Source: Collimonas fungivorans
GTDB lineage: Bacteria > Pseudomonadota > Gammaproteobacteria > Burkholderiales > Burkholderiaceae_D
Direction: 5' to 3'
DNA length: 64,000 nt
Assembly: GCF_001584145.1 (NCBI RefSeq)
Contig: NZ_CP013232.1
Span: 868,001 to 932,000, forward strand
Each line of letters starts with the position of its first letter. Position 1 is the first letter of the stretch. Position numbers and translations under genes: made by a program. Positions 1-8,972 of this stretch are shown here, one piece after another. Under the pieces are notes generated by a model that searched no databases, had not been told where the DNA came from, and was given only the letters and a program-made list of their open reading frames with translations.

Positions 1-1
1 G

Positions 2-400
2 GTCGCCGCGGTAAAGGCCGCCGGCCTGGTGGATACGCTGAAAGGCAAGGGGCCGTTCACGGTCTTTGCTCCCACCAATGCCGCCTTCGCCAAGCTACCG
101 GCCGGCACGGTGGAAACCCTGGTCAAGCCGGAAAACAAGGCAACCCTGACCAAAATCCTGACGTATCACGTGGTGCCAGGCCGCTACGGCTATGCCAAGC
201 TGGAAAGCGCCATCAAGCAAGGCAATGGCAAGGCTGAGCTGGCGACCGCCAGCGGCGGCAAGCTGACCTTCATGCAAAATGGCCCGCACAACATTGCCGT
301 CATGGATGAGGGCGGCCATAGCGCCAATATCAGTACTTATGACGTGAATCAGTCGAATGGCGTGATTAACGTGATCGATACTGTATTGATGCCTAAATAA
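2..400 (+). CDS. fasciclin (FAS1) domain protein, 5' end outside the window
   Basis: The reading frame is open from base 2 to the stop at 398-400, so the true start and any signal peptide lie upstream. The visible 132 residues form one FAS1 domain: the H1-like motif [17 protein letters not shown] sits near the front and a YHVVPG H2-like motif follows, ending in [16 protein letters not shown]1 proteins are usually small, exported or lipid-anchored adhesion-type proteins; the partner here is unknown. A strong intrinsic terminator follows at 426-454, so this is the last gene of its transcript. Family assignment is confident, function is not. Confidence 0.9.
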   Translation, partial: VAAVKAAGLVDTLKGKGPFTVFAPTNAAFAKLPAGTVETLVKPENKATLTKILTYHVVPGRYGYAKLESAIKQGNGKAELATASGGKLTFMQNGPHNIAVMDEGGHSANISTYDVNQSNGVINVIDTVLMPK

Positions 401-425
401 TCACAAGACAGGCTGGCGGTTGCAG

Positions 426-454
426 GCGACGGCATTTTCCCCGTCGCTTTTTTT
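426..454 (+). terminator. Rho-independent terminator after the fasciclin gene
   Basis: A perfect 7-bp stem (gcgacgg at 426-432, ccgtcgc at 441-447) with an 8-nt loop is followed by seven T residues. It lies 25 bases after the stop codon. Confidence 0.85.
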
Positions 455-476
455 GGTCCAAAGGGATTGGGTGACG

Positions 477-492
477 TTTACGTTAACGTCAA
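477..492. promoter_or_regulatory. LiuR/MerR-like palindromic operator upstream of the valine operon
   Basis: TTTACGTTAACGTCAA is a 16-bp inverted repeat with one mismatch. It sits between a -35-like GTGACG (471-476) and a -10-like TATTGT/TTGTTA (494-501), the long-spacer arrangement typical of MerR-family promoters. From memory it resembles the operators proposed for LiuR, the MerR-type regulator of branched-chain acyl-CoA catabolism in proteobacteria. The palindrome is directly visible; the regulator is inferred. Confidence 0.5.
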
Positions 493-569
493 TTATTGTT
501 ATTCTGCAGGGATAGAAATTGCCGGCAGCAGCAATCACCCATACCCATCCGCTTTGGAGGCAGACCACC

Positions 570-1730
570 ATGGATTTCGAATTATCAGAGGAGCAACGCG
601 CGTTCCAGCAGACCGCGCGTGATTTCGCCGCAGGAGAACTGGCGCCGCATGCCGCGAAATGGGATGCTGAAGCCATCTTCCCGACCGATGTCATCGCCAA
701 GGCCGGCGAACTGGGTTTCTGTGGTTTGTACACGCCGGAAGAAGTGGGTGGCCTGGGTTTGTCGCGGCTGGACGCTACCATCGTGTTCGAAGAACTGGCG
801 CGCGGCTGCACCTCGACCACGGCCTACCTGACGATCCACAACATGGTGAGCTGGATGATCGCCAACTGGGCTACGCCGGCAGTGAAAGATGCCTGGTGCG
901 GCAAACTGGCGCTCGGCCAGAAGCTTGGTTCCTACTGCCTGACGGAACCCGGTTCGGGTTCCGATGCCGCCTCCCTCAAGACCAGCGCGGTGCTGACCGA
1001 TGGTTATTACGTGATCAACGGTTCCAAGGCGTTCATTTCCGGCGCTGGTTCTACCGATGTGCTGGTGCTGATGGCGCGCACCGGCGCCGGCGGCGCGCAT
1101 GGCGTTTCCGCCTTTGTCGTGCCGGCCGATGCGGCAGGCATCAGCTACGGCCGCAAGGAAGAAAAGATGGGCTGGAACAGCCAGCCGACACGCACTATCA
1201 GTTTCGACAATGTCCGGATTCCCGCCGACCACTTGCTGGGGCAAGAGGGCGAAGGCTTCCGCCTGGCGATGCGCGGCCTCGACGGCGGCCGCATCAATAT
1301 CGCCACCTGCTCGGTCGGCACGGCGCAGGCGGCGCTGGATGCAGCGCACGCATACATGAGCGAACGGCGGCAGTTCAACCGGCCGCTGTCGGATTTCCAG
1401 GCGCTGCAGTTCAAGCTGGCCGACATGCAGACCGAACTGGTGGCAGCGCGCCAGATGGTGCGCCTGGCGGCTTGCAAGCTGGATGCCAAGGATCCGAATG
1501 CAACCACCTACTGCGCCATGGCGAAACGCTTTGCCACCGATATCGGCTTCCAGATCTGCAACGAAGCGCTGCAAATCCACGGCGGTTACGGGTACATCCG
1601 CGAGTATCCGCTGGAACGCCATTTCCGCGATGTGCGCGTGCACCAGATCCTGGAAGGCACCAATGAAATCATGCGCGTGATCATTGCCCGCCAATTGCTG
1701 GGCAACGCATCCAACGAGGACATCCGATGA
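570..1730 (+). CDS. acyl-CoA dehydrogenase, probably isobutyryl-CoA dehydrogenase
   Basis: A 386-residue flavoprotein of the acyl-CoA dehydrogenase family, predicted to oxidise isobutyryl-CoA to methacrylyl-CoA in valine breakdown and pass electrons to ETF. The start at 570 has a GGAGG box at 556-560. The FAD/substrate signature YCLTEPGSGSDAAS and the C-terminal ILEGTNEIMR are present, the latter holding the catalytic base E362. Its stop overlaps the next start by four bases (ATGA), and the partners are an enoyl-CoA hydratase and a 3-hydroxyisobutyryl-CoA hydrolase. That company, more than the sequence itself, points to isobutyryl-CoA; another short or branched acyl-CoA remains possible. Confidence 0.88.
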   Translation: MDFELSEEQRAFQQTARDFAAGELAPHAAKWDAEAIFPTDVIAKAGELGFCGLYTPEEVGGLGLSRLDATIVFEELARGCTSTTAYLTIHNMVSWMIANWATPAVKDAWCGKLALGQKLGSYCLTEPGSGSDAASLKTSAVLTDGYYVINGSKAFISGAGSTDVLVLMARTGAGGAHGVSAFVVPADAAGISYGRKEEKMGWNSQPTRTISFDNVRIPADHLLGQEGEGFRLAMRGLDGGRINIATCSVGTAQAALDAAHAYMSERRQFNRPLSDFQALQFKLADMQTELVAARQMVRLAACKLDAKDPNATTYCAMAKRFATDIGFQICNEALQIHGGYGYIREYPLERHFRDVRVHQILEGTNEIMRVIIARQLLGNASNEDIR

Positions 1731-2515
1731 CTGACACGACCTATACCAACTTGCGGCTGGAAATCATCGGCCACACCGCCGTCGTCACGATGGCTAATCC
1801 GCCGGCCAATACCTGGACCGGCGCCGCCCTGCGCGACCTGACGCGCCTGGTCCAGGACCTGAACGCGGACAAGGATATCTACAGCCTGGTGCTCACCGGT
1901 GAAGGCGAAAAATTCTTTTGCGCCGGCGCCGACCTGAAACTGTTTGCCGATGGCGACAAGGTCATGGCGCGCGAAATGGCGCGCCGCTTTGGCGAGGCGT
2001 TCGAAACCCTGTCCGGCTTCCGCGGCGTCTCGATTGCCGCCATCAACGGCTACGCCATGGGCGGCGGCCTGGAGTGCGCGCTGGCCTGCGATTTGCGCAT
2101 CGCCGAGGAGCATGCGCAGATGGCTTTGCCCGAAGCCGCAGTCGGCCTGCTGCCTTGCGCCGGCGGCACCCAGAACCTGCCATGGCTGGTGGGCGAAGGC
2201 TGGGCCAAGCGCATGATCTTGTGCGGCGAGCGGGTCACTGCCGACACGGCGTTGCGCATCGGCCTGGTCGAAGAAGTGGTCAAGAAAGGCGAGGTCAGGC
2301 AGCGCGCCCTGGCGCTGGCTGAACAGGTTGCCAAACAGAGTCCGTCCAGCATCAGCGCCTGCAAGAAACTGATCCAGGGTGCGCGCAGCAATCCGCTGGC
2401 GAACTTGCTGCCGGTGGAACGCGAATTGTTCCTAGACCTGTTTGATACTGAAAATCAAAAAGAGGGCGTGAACGCCTTCCTGCAAAAACGTCCGGCTGTG
2501 TGGAGCAATCAATGA
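1727..2515 (+). CDS. enoyl-CoA hydratase/isomerase family protein (methacrylyl-CoA hydratase?)
   Basis: A 262-residue crotonase-fold enzyme. The oxyanion-hole segments FFCAGADLK (about 63-71) and GYAMGGGLE (108-116) are intact, as are both catalytic glutamates of true hydratases, E116 and E136, so hydration of an enoyl-CoA is expected. Between an isobutyryl-CoA dehydrogenase-like gene and a 3-hydroxyisobutyryl-CoA hydrolase, the likely substrate is methacrylyl-CoA. The start overlaps the upstream stop (ATGA at 1727) and the stop overlaps the next start (ATGA at 2512), which indicates a translationally coupled operon. Confidence 0.88.
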   Translation: MTDTTYTNLRLEIIGHTAVVTMANPPANTWTGAALRDLTRLVQDLNADKDIYSLVLTGEGEKFFCAGADLKLFADGDKVMAREMARRFGEAFETLSGFRGVSIAAINGYAMGGGLECALACDLRIAEEHAQMALPEAAVGLLPCAGGTQNLPWLVGEGWAKRMILCGERVTADTALRIGLVEEVVKKGEVRQRALALAEQVAKQSPSSISACKKLIQGARSNPLANLLPVERELFLDLFDTENQKEGVNAFLQKRPAVWSNQ

Positions 2516-3693
2516 TGGCAGAAGTGAATATATCATCGGCCTCGACCCCGGCTTTGTTCGAAGAGCTGACGGCCGAAAATGGCAAGCGCATCGGTCTCGC
2601 CACGCTGAATGTGGAAAAGACGCTGAATGCGATATCGCTGGAGATGGTGGATCTGCTGGACCAGCAATTGCGCGCATGGGCCGCCGATCCGCAACTGGCG
2701 ATGGTGGTGCTGCAGGCAGCCGGCGAAAAGGCTTTTTGCGCCGGCGGCGATTTGCAGGGTTTGTACCGCACCATGCTCGACCAGCATGCAACCCATAAGC
2801 AGGAAAATACGCAGGAAGATATCCGCAGCAACAGCTACGCCTGCGATTTTTTCGAACGCGAATACCGGCTTGATTACCTGATCCATACTTATCCCAAACC
2901 TATCCTGGCCTGGGGCCATGGCATCGTGATGGGCGGCGGCATCGGCCTGATGGCGGGCGCCAGCCATCGCGTGGTGACCGAGAAGTCGCGGCTGGCGATG
3001 CCGGAGATTACGATCGGCCTGTATCCCGATGTGGGAGGCACCTGGTTCCTGAACCGCATGCCGGGCCAGGCCGGTTTGTTCCTGGCCTTGAGCGGCGCTT
3101 CCATCGGCGCCGCCGACGCCATTTTTGCGCGGCTGGCCGACTATCAGGTCAGCCATGCGCAAAAGCAGGCGGTGCTGGCTGCTTTGCTGAGCCAACCCTG
3201 GGATGGCAGGCAAGACGATGTGTTGCTGGGCCAGGTTTTGCTGGATGCCCAGGATCAGGGCGCGGCAGCTTTTGCGGGCGCGCCGGTTCCGCTGCAACAG
3301 CATTTCGCATTGATCAACCGGCTGTGCAGTGCGCCTACCCTGGCGCAGGTGGTGGAGAATATCGTCACGCTGGCAACCGAAGACCAGTGGCTGCAAAGAG
3401 GCATCGCCACCCTGGTCGCCGGCAGCCCCGGCTCGGCCTGGCTGTCGCACGCCCTGCAGAAACGGGCGCGGCACATGTCGCTGGCGGAAATTTTCCGCCT
3501 CGAATATGTGGTTTCGCTGCATTGCGCCGCCCGCACCGATTTTGCCGAAGGCATCCGGGCCCTGATCATCGATAAGGACCGCCAGCCGAAATGGCAGCCA
3601 GCAACCTTGGCCGCAGTGACGAACGACTGGGGCGACGGTTTTTTCGCCAATCCATGGTCGGAGAAAACTCATCCGTTGGCGGATTTGATTTAA
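2512..3693 (+). CDS. 3-hydroxyisobutyryl-CoA hydrolase-type crotonase
   Basis: A 393-residue crotonase-superfamily protein of the HIBCH type, which releases 3-hydroxyisobutyrate from its CoA thioester in valine degradation. Supporting features are the length (about 100 residues beyond a plain hydratase), the FCAGGDLQGLY segment, the GHGIVMGGGIGLM oxyanion loop and the PEITIGLYPDVGG segment carrying the expected acidic residue. ATG 2512 overlaps the previous stop; a second ATG at 2515 is equally usable. No strong terminator follows the stop at 3693. Family is secure, and the exact thioester is inferred from the operon. Confidence 0.87.
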   Translation: MMAEVNISSASTPALFEELTAENGKRIGLATLNVEKTLNAISLEMVDLLDQQLRAWAADPQLAMVVLQAAGEKAFCAGGDLQGLYRTMLDQHATHKQENTQEDIRSNSYACDFFEREYRLDYLIHTYPKPILAWGHGIVMGGGIGLMAGASHRVVTEKSRLAMPEITIGLYPDVGGTWFLNRMPGQAGLFLALSGASIGAADAIFARLADYQVSHAQKQAVLAALLSQPWDGRQDDVLLGQVLLDAQDQGAAAFAGAPVPLQQHFALINRLCSAPTLAQVVENIVTLATEDQWLQRGIATLVAGSPGSAWLSHALQKRARHMSLAEIFRLEYVVSLHCAARTDFAEGIRALIIDKDRQPKWQPATLAAVTNDWGDGFFANPWSEKTHPLADLI

Positions 3694-3764
3694 CCGCTAT
3701 GCGCTTATAGACCTTCGATAAATCGGCTGTATCCTGTCCGTTTGTTTTCCTGCCGGAGGCACAT

Positions 3765-4223
3765 ATGCAGCGACGCAACATCCTATGGACCATGTTTTCA
3801 TCAATCGGCGCGGCAGCTGTCCTTGCCGGGACCGCGTCGCGCACCAGTGCGGCCAATGCTGCAGGCGTGGATAAAGCCAAGGTCGCCTATCACCTGAGTG
3901 AACTTGATAAAGCTGGTTTCGTACTCGGCAATATCCAGAATCATTTCGACGGCATGGGCGGGCCGGACCGGGTCAAAATCAACCTGGTCATACATGGCGC
4001 AGCGCTCAAGGCGTTTCACTCAGCGCAGGCAGGCCCGGAATTGAGCGCGCACGTGGCCGAGCTGGCAAAAATGGGACTTGGGCTGAGTGCCTGCATCAAT
4101 ACGATGAAGGCACAGAACGTAACGCTGAAAGATTTGCTGCCGGGTTTTGCCGTTGCCGATAAAGGCGCGGTTGTACTGCTCGCCGACCTGCAGTCGCAGG
4201 GGTACGCTTATTTGAGGCCATGA
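3765..4223 (+). CDS. exported DsrE-like sulfur-relay family protein
   Basis: A 152-residue protein. It opens with MQRRN followed by a hydrophobic stretch ending around ASRTSAANA, a signal peptide that starts with a twin-arginine-like RR but lacks a full Tat motif. The mature part carries the DsrE/DsrF fold signature: a KVAYHLSE strand, KINLVIHG, then LGLSACINTM and GAVVLLADLQSQGYAYLRP. The single cysteine in LSAC sits where active cysteines occur in this superfamily. Exported orphan members are common in proteobacteria and have no settled function. It appears monocistronic, between the valine operon and the oxidase cluster. Confidence 0.78.
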   Translation: MQRRNILWTMFSSIGAAAVLAGTASRTSAANAAGVDKAKVAYHLSELDKAGFVLGNIQNHFDGMGGPDRVKINLVIHGAALKAFHSAQAGPELSAHVAELAKMGLGLSACINTMKAQNVTLKDLLPGFAVADKGAVVLLADLQSQGYAYLRP

Positions 4224-4593
4224 CGGGACTGAAAGCAACTGGCCGCGTCGCGCTGGATCGGGAGTAATAAATCGACTCTGACCCTAATTAATTCCGGGCC
4301 TTCTCGGGGGAGGTCGGGATGCGGCGTGGGTTGTCAATATGGCGTGTGCCTGCTGACCTCGGTTCTCGTCGGTATAATAAATTTCTTATATGAAACATAT
4401 CGATAGACCGATAATTGTGCGGTTTGTCATGGAGGAAAGCGGCTTCGTGCGAGGGTAAAAGCCCGGTTTTCAGGGCATGCGGGCAGCGGGTATAAGGATT
4501 TGATTCTCCTTGATAACATCTTCGGTTACCCCTTATACTTCGAAGGTTTTAGCTTGTGCGTACAGGCGACTTGCTCGGTGTCGATACTGCATC
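4224..4593. other. 370-bp intergenic region before the oxidase cluster
   Basis: No convincing gene is seen; a 22-codon frame from 4389 has no support. The region contains AATCGACTCTGACCCTAATT around 4268-4287, which resembles repeats that accompany REP-associated transposases in other proteobacteria. It also has AT-rich promoter-like sequence around 4375-4400 (TATAATAAATTTCTTATATG), plausibly driving the DUF2244-cta genes. All of this is tentative. Confidence 0.4.
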
Positions 4594-5040
4594 ATGATTA
4601 AGCGAGAATGGGACTTGAGGCGTAACTGCGCAATCGCGCCGCGCCAACTTGGTTTTTTCTATGCAATCCTGTGTGCCACGTCGTTTGCCGTGGCAATCGG
4701 CTTTACCTTGCACGGCGCCTGGTTTGTCCTGGTGTTTGCGGTCCTGGAGATGTCGGCGGTTGCTGTCGCGTTCCTGGTCTATGCATGGCACGCCACGGAC
4801 CGCGAGCACATAGCTATGCTGGATGATTACCTGCTTGTGGAATTGATACAGGCACAGGAAGTTCGACGATTCAAGCTGGATTTACATGCGATCCGGATTG
4901 CGGTGCAAGAGACAAACAAGGGCCTGATAGACATAGAGGCGCTTGGCACCAGGGTCGAAGTAGGGCGGTTTTTGACGAAATGGAAGCGGCGCGAGTTTGT
5001 TCTGGAGCTGCGGCAGGAGCTACAGCGGGCAAGTGTCTAG
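4594..5040 (+). CDS. DUF2244 membrane protein preceding ctaC
   Basis: A 148-residue protein starting MIKREWDLRRNC. The REW-LRRNCA-PRQLG start followed by two closely spaced membrane segments (about residues 22-62) is characteristic of DUF2244. A basic C-terminal tail includes GRFLTKWKRREF. Homologues sit directly upstream of ctaC in many Burkholderiales, and here the gap to ctaC is 49 bases. The frame extends upstream to 4510, but the extra residues look non-coding; no good ribosome site decides the start. A role in oxidase expression or assembly is only suggested by position. Confidence 0.75.
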   Translation: MIKREWDLRRNCAIAPRQLGFFYAILCATSFAVAIGFTLHGAWFVLVFAVLEMSAVAVAFLVYAWHATDREHIAMLDDYLLVELIQAQEVRRFKLDLHAIRIAVQETNKGLIDIEALGTRVEVGRFLTKWKRREFVLELRQELQRASV

Positions 5041-5089
5041 CGCCTAGTGTTAAATATCATAATTATAATTTTGGGCTTTTGAGGAAATC

Positions 5090-6262
5090 ATGGAATATGC
5101 GAAGCGCCTTATATCGTTGATGCTCGGTGCCTCGCTCTTGTCGGCAGCTATGCCGTCATGGGCGGTGGTCGATAGTCCGGGTGGTCCAGCGGTGTTGCAG
5201 ATGAACTTTCAACCACCGGTAACGCAAATTGCCCAGCAAATCTATGACCTGCATCACTTGATGCTGATCATTTGCCTGGTGATCTTCCTGGCAGTCTTCG
5301 GGGTGATGTTCTACTCCATCCTCAAGCATCGCAAATCGCTCGGCCACAAATCGGCCAGCTTCCACGAAAGCACCGGCGTCGAAATCGCCTGGACCGTGGT
5401 GCCTTTCCTGATCGTCATCGGCATGGCCCTGCCTGCCACCAAGACCGTGGTGGCGATGAAGGATACCTCCAACGCCGACATCACGATCAAGGTCACCGGC
5501 ATGCAATGGAAATGGGGTTATGACTACCTCAACGGCGAAGGTTCCGGCATTTCCTTCCTGTCCAACCTGTCGACGCCGCACGAGCAAGTGGTGGATTCGA
5601 CCAAGGTCAAGAACGACAACTACCTGATCGAAGTCGACAATCCGATGGTGGTCCCGGTCAACAAGAAGGTCCGCATCATCACCACCGCCAACGACGTCAT
5701 CCACTCCTGGGGCATCCCGGCATTCGGCGTCAAGCAGGATGCGATTCCAGGTTTCGTGCGCGACACCTGGTTCAAGGCTGAAACGGTTGGCACCTACCGC
5801 GGGCAGTGCGTTGAACTGTGCGGCAAGGACCACGCCTTCATGCCTATCGTGGTCAACGTCCTGAGCGAAGCAGATTACAAGGCCTGGGTCGACGGCAAGA
5901 AAAAGGAAATGGCTGCCCAGGCAGACGATCCGACCAAGACCTGGACTATCGACGAGCTGAAGCAGCGCGGCGAAAAAGTCTACACGGCCAATTGCGCGGT
6001 CTGCCACCAGGCTACCGGCAAGGGCGTGCCTGGCGCGTTCCCGGCGCTGGATGGCGACCCGGTGGTCAACGGTCCGCGTGCTGAACAGATCAACGTCGTG
6101 CTGAACGGCAAAGTCACCGGCACCATGCAGATGCCAGCCTGGAAAGCCGTGTTGTCGGATACCGAAATTGCTGCGGTGATTACCTACACCCGCAACAACT
6201 GGTCCAACAAGGCCCAGGAAAATATTGTCCAACCAGCTGAAGTGCTGGCTGCGCGTAAGTAA
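5090..6262 (+). CDS. ctaC: cytochrome c oxidase subunit II with fused cytochrome c domain
   Basis: A 390-residue caa3-type subunit II (also called coxB), which accepts electrons from cytochrome c through CuA. In order: a signal peptide to about residue 26; two membrane helices (about 50-75 and 97-120); a cupredoxin CuA domain with ligands H205, C240, C244, H248 and M251; then a C-terminal class-I cytochrome c domain with CAVCH (C302, C305, H306) and a MQMPAW methionine loop. The start has GAGG about 8 bases upstream. It is the first of the cta genes, followed by ctaD after 14 bases. Confidence 0.97.
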   Translation: MEYAKRLISLMLGASLLSAAMPSWAVVDSPGGPAVLQMNFQPPVTQIAQQIYDLHHLMLIICLVIFLAVFGVMFYSILKHRKSLGHKSASFHESTGVEIAWTVVPFLIVIGMALPATKTVVAMKDTSNADITIKVTGMQWKWGYDYLNGEGSGISFLSNLSTPHEQVVDSTKVKNDNYLIEVDNPMVVPVNKKVRIITTANDVIHSWGIPAFGVKQDAIPGFVRDTWFKAETVGTYRGQCVELCGKDHAFMPIVVNVLSEADYKAWVDGKKKEMAAQADDPTKTWTIDELKQRGEKVYTANCAVCHQATGKGVPGAFPALDGDPVVNGPRAEQINVVLNGKVTGTMQMPAWKAVLSDTEIAAVITYTRNNWSNKAQENIVQPAEVLAARK

Positions 6263-6276
6263 ATTAGGAGATTGAG

Positions 6277-7878
6277 ATGAGCACTACCGCAGTCGATCAC
6301 GCACACGATCATTCTCACGACGACCACGCGCACCACGACCATCCGCACGGCTGGCGGCGCTGGCTGTTCGCCACCAACCACAAGGACATCGGCACCCTGT
6401 ACCTGTGGTTCTCGTTCACCATGCTGCTGTCCGGCGGCGTACTGGCGCTGCTTATCCGCGCCGAACTGTTCCAGCCCGGCCTGCAGTTCTTCAAGCCTGA
6501 ATTCTTCAACCAGCTGACCACCATGCACGGCCTGGTCATGGTGTTCGGCGCGATCATGCCGGCCTTCGTCGGTTTCGCCAACTGGATGATCCCGCTGCAG
6601 ATCGGCGCATCCGACATGGCTTTTGCGCGGATGAACAATTTCTCGTTCTGGCTGATGCCTCCTGCAGCCTTGCTGCTGGCGACTTCGTTCCTGGTGCCGG
6701 GCGGCGCAACCGCTGCCGGCTGGACCCTGTACGCACCGCTGTCGACCCAGATGGGCCCTGGCATGGACATGGCGATTTTCGCCATCCACATCATGGGCGC
6801 GTCGTCGATCATGGGTTCGATCAACATCATCACCACCATCCTCAACATGCGCGCGCCTGGCATGACGCTGATGAAGATGCCGATGTTCTGCTGGACCTGG
6901 CTGATCACCGCCTACCTGCTGATCGCCGTGATGCCAGTGCTGGCCGGCGCCATCACCATGACCCTGACCGACCGTCATTTCGGCACCTCCTTCTTTAACG
7001 CTGCCGGCGGCGGCGATCCGGTCATGTACCAGCACATCTTCTGGTTCTTCGGCCACCCCGAGGTCTACATCATGATCTTGCCGGCGTTCGGCATCGTCTC
7101 GCAGATCATCCCGGCTTTCGCTCGCAAGCAGTTGTTCGGTTATGCCTCGATGGTGTATGCAACGGCGTCGATCGCGATCCTGTCGTTCATCGTCTGGGCC
7201 CACCACATGTTCACCACCGGCATGCCGGTGACTGCGCAGCTGTTCTTCATGTACGCCACCATGCTGATCGCGGTGCCTACCGGCGTCAAGATCTTCAACT
7301 GGATCGCTACCATGTGGCGCGGTTCGATGACGTTCGAAACACCGATGCTGTTCGCGCTCGGTTTCATCTTCGTGTTCACCATGGGCGGTTTCACCGGCCT
7401 GATCCTGGCGGTGACGCCGATCGATATCCAGATGCAGGATACCTACTATGTGGTGGCGCATTTCCACTACGTGCTGGTGGCAGGTTCCCTGTTCGGGCTG
7501 TTCGCCGGTTACTACTACTGGAGTCCGAAGTGGACCGGTTTCATGTACAGCGAAAGACGCGGTCAGATCCATTTCTGGAATTCCCTGTTCTGGTTCAACG
7601 TCACGTTCTTCCCGATGCACTTCCTCGGCTTGGCCGGCATGCCGCGCCGCTACGCTGATTATCCGGCGCAGTTCACCGATTTCAACATGCTGGCTTCGAT
7701 CGGCGCCCTGGGTTTCGGCCTGAGCCAGGTCTACTTCCTGTTCTTCGTGATCATTCCATCGATCAAGGGCGGCAAGAAAGCAGCCGACAAGCCATGGGAT
7801 GGCGCCGAAGGACTGGAATGGACCGTGCCTAGCCCAGCGCCTTTCCATACTTTCGAAACGCCACCGACTTTTAAATAA
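6277..7878 (+). CDS. ctaD: cytochrome c oxidase subunit I
   Basis: A 533-residue catalytic subunit (coxA) of the aa3-type oxidase in the inner membrane, reducing O2 and pumping protons. Visible metal ligands are H84 (low-spin haem a, in MHGLV), H260 and Y264 in GHPEVY (CuB with the cross-linked tyrosine), the H309-H310 pair in WAHHMF, and H395/H397 in VAHFHYV for haem a3 and haem a. The N-terminus is unusually rich in His and Asp ([15 protein letters not shown]), a soft metal-binding tail seen in some betaproteobacterial CtaD proteins. An AGGAG box precedes the start. Confidence 0.97.
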   Translation: MSTTAVDHAHDHSHDDHAHHDHPHGWRRWLFATNHKDIGTLYLWFSFTMLLSGGVLALLIRAELFQPGLQFFKPEFFNQLTTMHGLVMVFGAIMPAFVGFANWMIPLQIGASDMAFARMNNFSFWLMPPAALLLATSFLVPGGATAAGWTLYAPLSTQMGPGMDMAIFAIHIMGASSIMGSINIITTILNMRAPGMTLMKMPMFCWTWLITAYLLIAVMPVLAGAITMTLTDRHFGTSFFNAAGGGDPVMYQHIFWFFGHPEVYIMILPAFGIVSQIIPAFARKQLFGYASMVYATASIAILSFIVWAHHMFTTGMPVTAQLFFMYATMLIAVPTGVKIFNWIATMWRGSMTFETPMLFALGFIFVFTMGGFTGLILAVTPIDIQMQDTYYVVAHFHYVLVAGSLFGLFAGYYYWSPKWTGFMYSERRGQIHFWNSLFWFNVTFFPMHFLGLAGMPRRYADYPAQFTDFNMLASIGALGFGLSQVYFLFFVIIPSIKGGKKAADKPWDGAEGLEWTVPSPAPFHTFETPPTFK

Positions 7879-7928
7879 CGGCAGCGGCGGGTCGCAGCAA
7901 GCCCGCCGGCGCTGTATGACTGAGCAAA

Positions 7929-8036
7929 ATGAGCAATCAAAAAAAGCCGAATAACCTGCGTACCGGATTACTGGTAGGCCTGCTTGCCTTGAGTTTCTTC
8001 ATCGCGATCTTCGTCAAGATGCTGTGGTTCAAGTAA
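7929..8036 (+). CDS. small cytochrome oxidase assembly membrane protein (35 aa)
   Basis: A 35-codon gene, MSNQKKPNNLRTGLL..., with a basic N-terminus and a single membrane helix (about 13-32) ending KMLWFK. The stop TAA is followed at once by the ATG of ctaG at 8037. Tiny single-span proteins at this position, between ctaD and ctaG, are annotated in Burkholderiales as a cytochrome oxidase small assembly protein. Strong synteny and zero spacing to ctaG support it being real despite its size. Confidence 0.8.
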   Translation: MSNQKKPNNLRTGLLVGLLALSFFIAIFVKMLWFK

Positions 8037-8618
8037 ATGGCCGATCCTGCAGATAGCCATGCAAACCAGGGCGAGACCGAATCACGGAAGCTGAACAAGC
8101 AAATGCTCGGCAAGCTGCTGGTGATTGCGGTATTGATGTTCGGTTTCGGTTATGGCCTGGTGCCGGTATATAAAAAGATCTGCGAGGTCACCGGCGTCAA
8201 TTTCCTGACGCCGAAAGACGCCACGGTGGAAGCGCCGGCCAATACCCAGGTCGACAAGAGCCGCACGATTACCGTTGAATTCGACGGCAATTCGCAAGGC
8301 CCCTGGCGTTTCAGGCCGACGGTCAGCAGCTTGCAGGTGCATCCCGGCGAAATGACGCAGGTGGTGTATGAAGTGGTGAACAAGCAGTCGCGCAAGATGG
8401 ATGCCCAGGCGATTCCGAGTTATGCGCCGCAGCAGGCGGCGGCTTTCTTCAAGAAGGTCGAATGTTTCTGTTTTACCCAGCAGACCCTGGGCCCGAACCA
8501 GGCCAAGGAAATGCCGGTGGTGTTTTACATAGATCCTGCTATACCTAAAGATGTAAAGCTGATCACGTTGTCCTACACGTTTTTTGAAATTGCAGGGCAG
8601 CCGGACAAGGCAGGCTGA
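8037..8618 (+). CDS. ctaG: cytochrome c oxidase assembly protein CtaG/Cox11
   Basis: A 193-residue membrane-anchored copper chaperone that delivers copper to the CuB site of subunit I. One membrane helix (about 22-42) leads into a periplasmic domain with the diagnostic FRPTVSSLQVHPGE segment and the copper-binding CFCF motif (C143, C145), then the MPVVFYIDP strand. It starts directly after the stop of the small assembly ORF, so translation is probably coupled. Confidence 0.96.
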   Translation: MADPADSHANQGETESRKLNKQMLGKLLVIAVLMFGFGYGLVPVYKKICEVTGVNFLTPKDATVEAPANTQVDKSRTITVEFDGNSQGPWRFRPTVSSLQVHPGEMTQVVYEVVNKQSRKMDAQAIPSYAPQQAAAFFKKVECFCFTQQTLGPNQAKEMPVVFYIDPAIPKDVKLITLSYTFFEIAGQPDKAG

Positions 8619-8676
8619 TTTGGGCTGATTTGGGCCGGTTCAGCAGCAGGGTTAGCCGGATAACGAGAGGTATCAA

Positions 8677-8892
8677 ATGTCGGACCTGGAGCAAGCAAGC
8701 CGTCGTAAAGCCTCATTTGGCGCCACCATGAAAGCGGTATTCTGGTCGTTCTTCGGCGTGCGCAAGAGAAAAGATTATGAAAACGATGCCGCCAGCCTGA
8801 ATCCGGTGCATGTAGTGATAGCCGGCATACTCGGCGCCCTGATTTTCATTGCGATCCTGATCACCATCGTGAAGCTGGTTGTCGCTAAATAA
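8677..8892 (+). CDS. DUF2970 single-span membrane protein
   Basis: A 71-residue protein with an N-terminal amphipathic part (FGATMKAVFWSFFGVRKRKDYE) and one membrane helix near the C-terminus (about 45-68). The FWSFFGVRK signature matches DUF2970, which lies between ctaG and ctaE in many betaproteobacteria. A GAGAGG box lies just upstream of the start. Function unknown; position implies an accessory role for the oxidase. Confidence 0.82.
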   Translation: MSDLEQASRRKASFGATMKAVFWSFFGVRKRKDYENDAASLNPVHVVIAGILGALIFIAILITIVKLVVAK

Positions 8893-8972
8893 ACGCAGTG
8901 CCGTAATACCGCGGTGCAGTAATAATTGTACTGACTGACAGAAACTAATTAAATTTGTATCGGGAGATGGAA

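Noticed and set aside
4389..4457. A 22-codon frame before DUF2244
   Set aside because: No ribosome site, no similarity, and it is too short to be judged.
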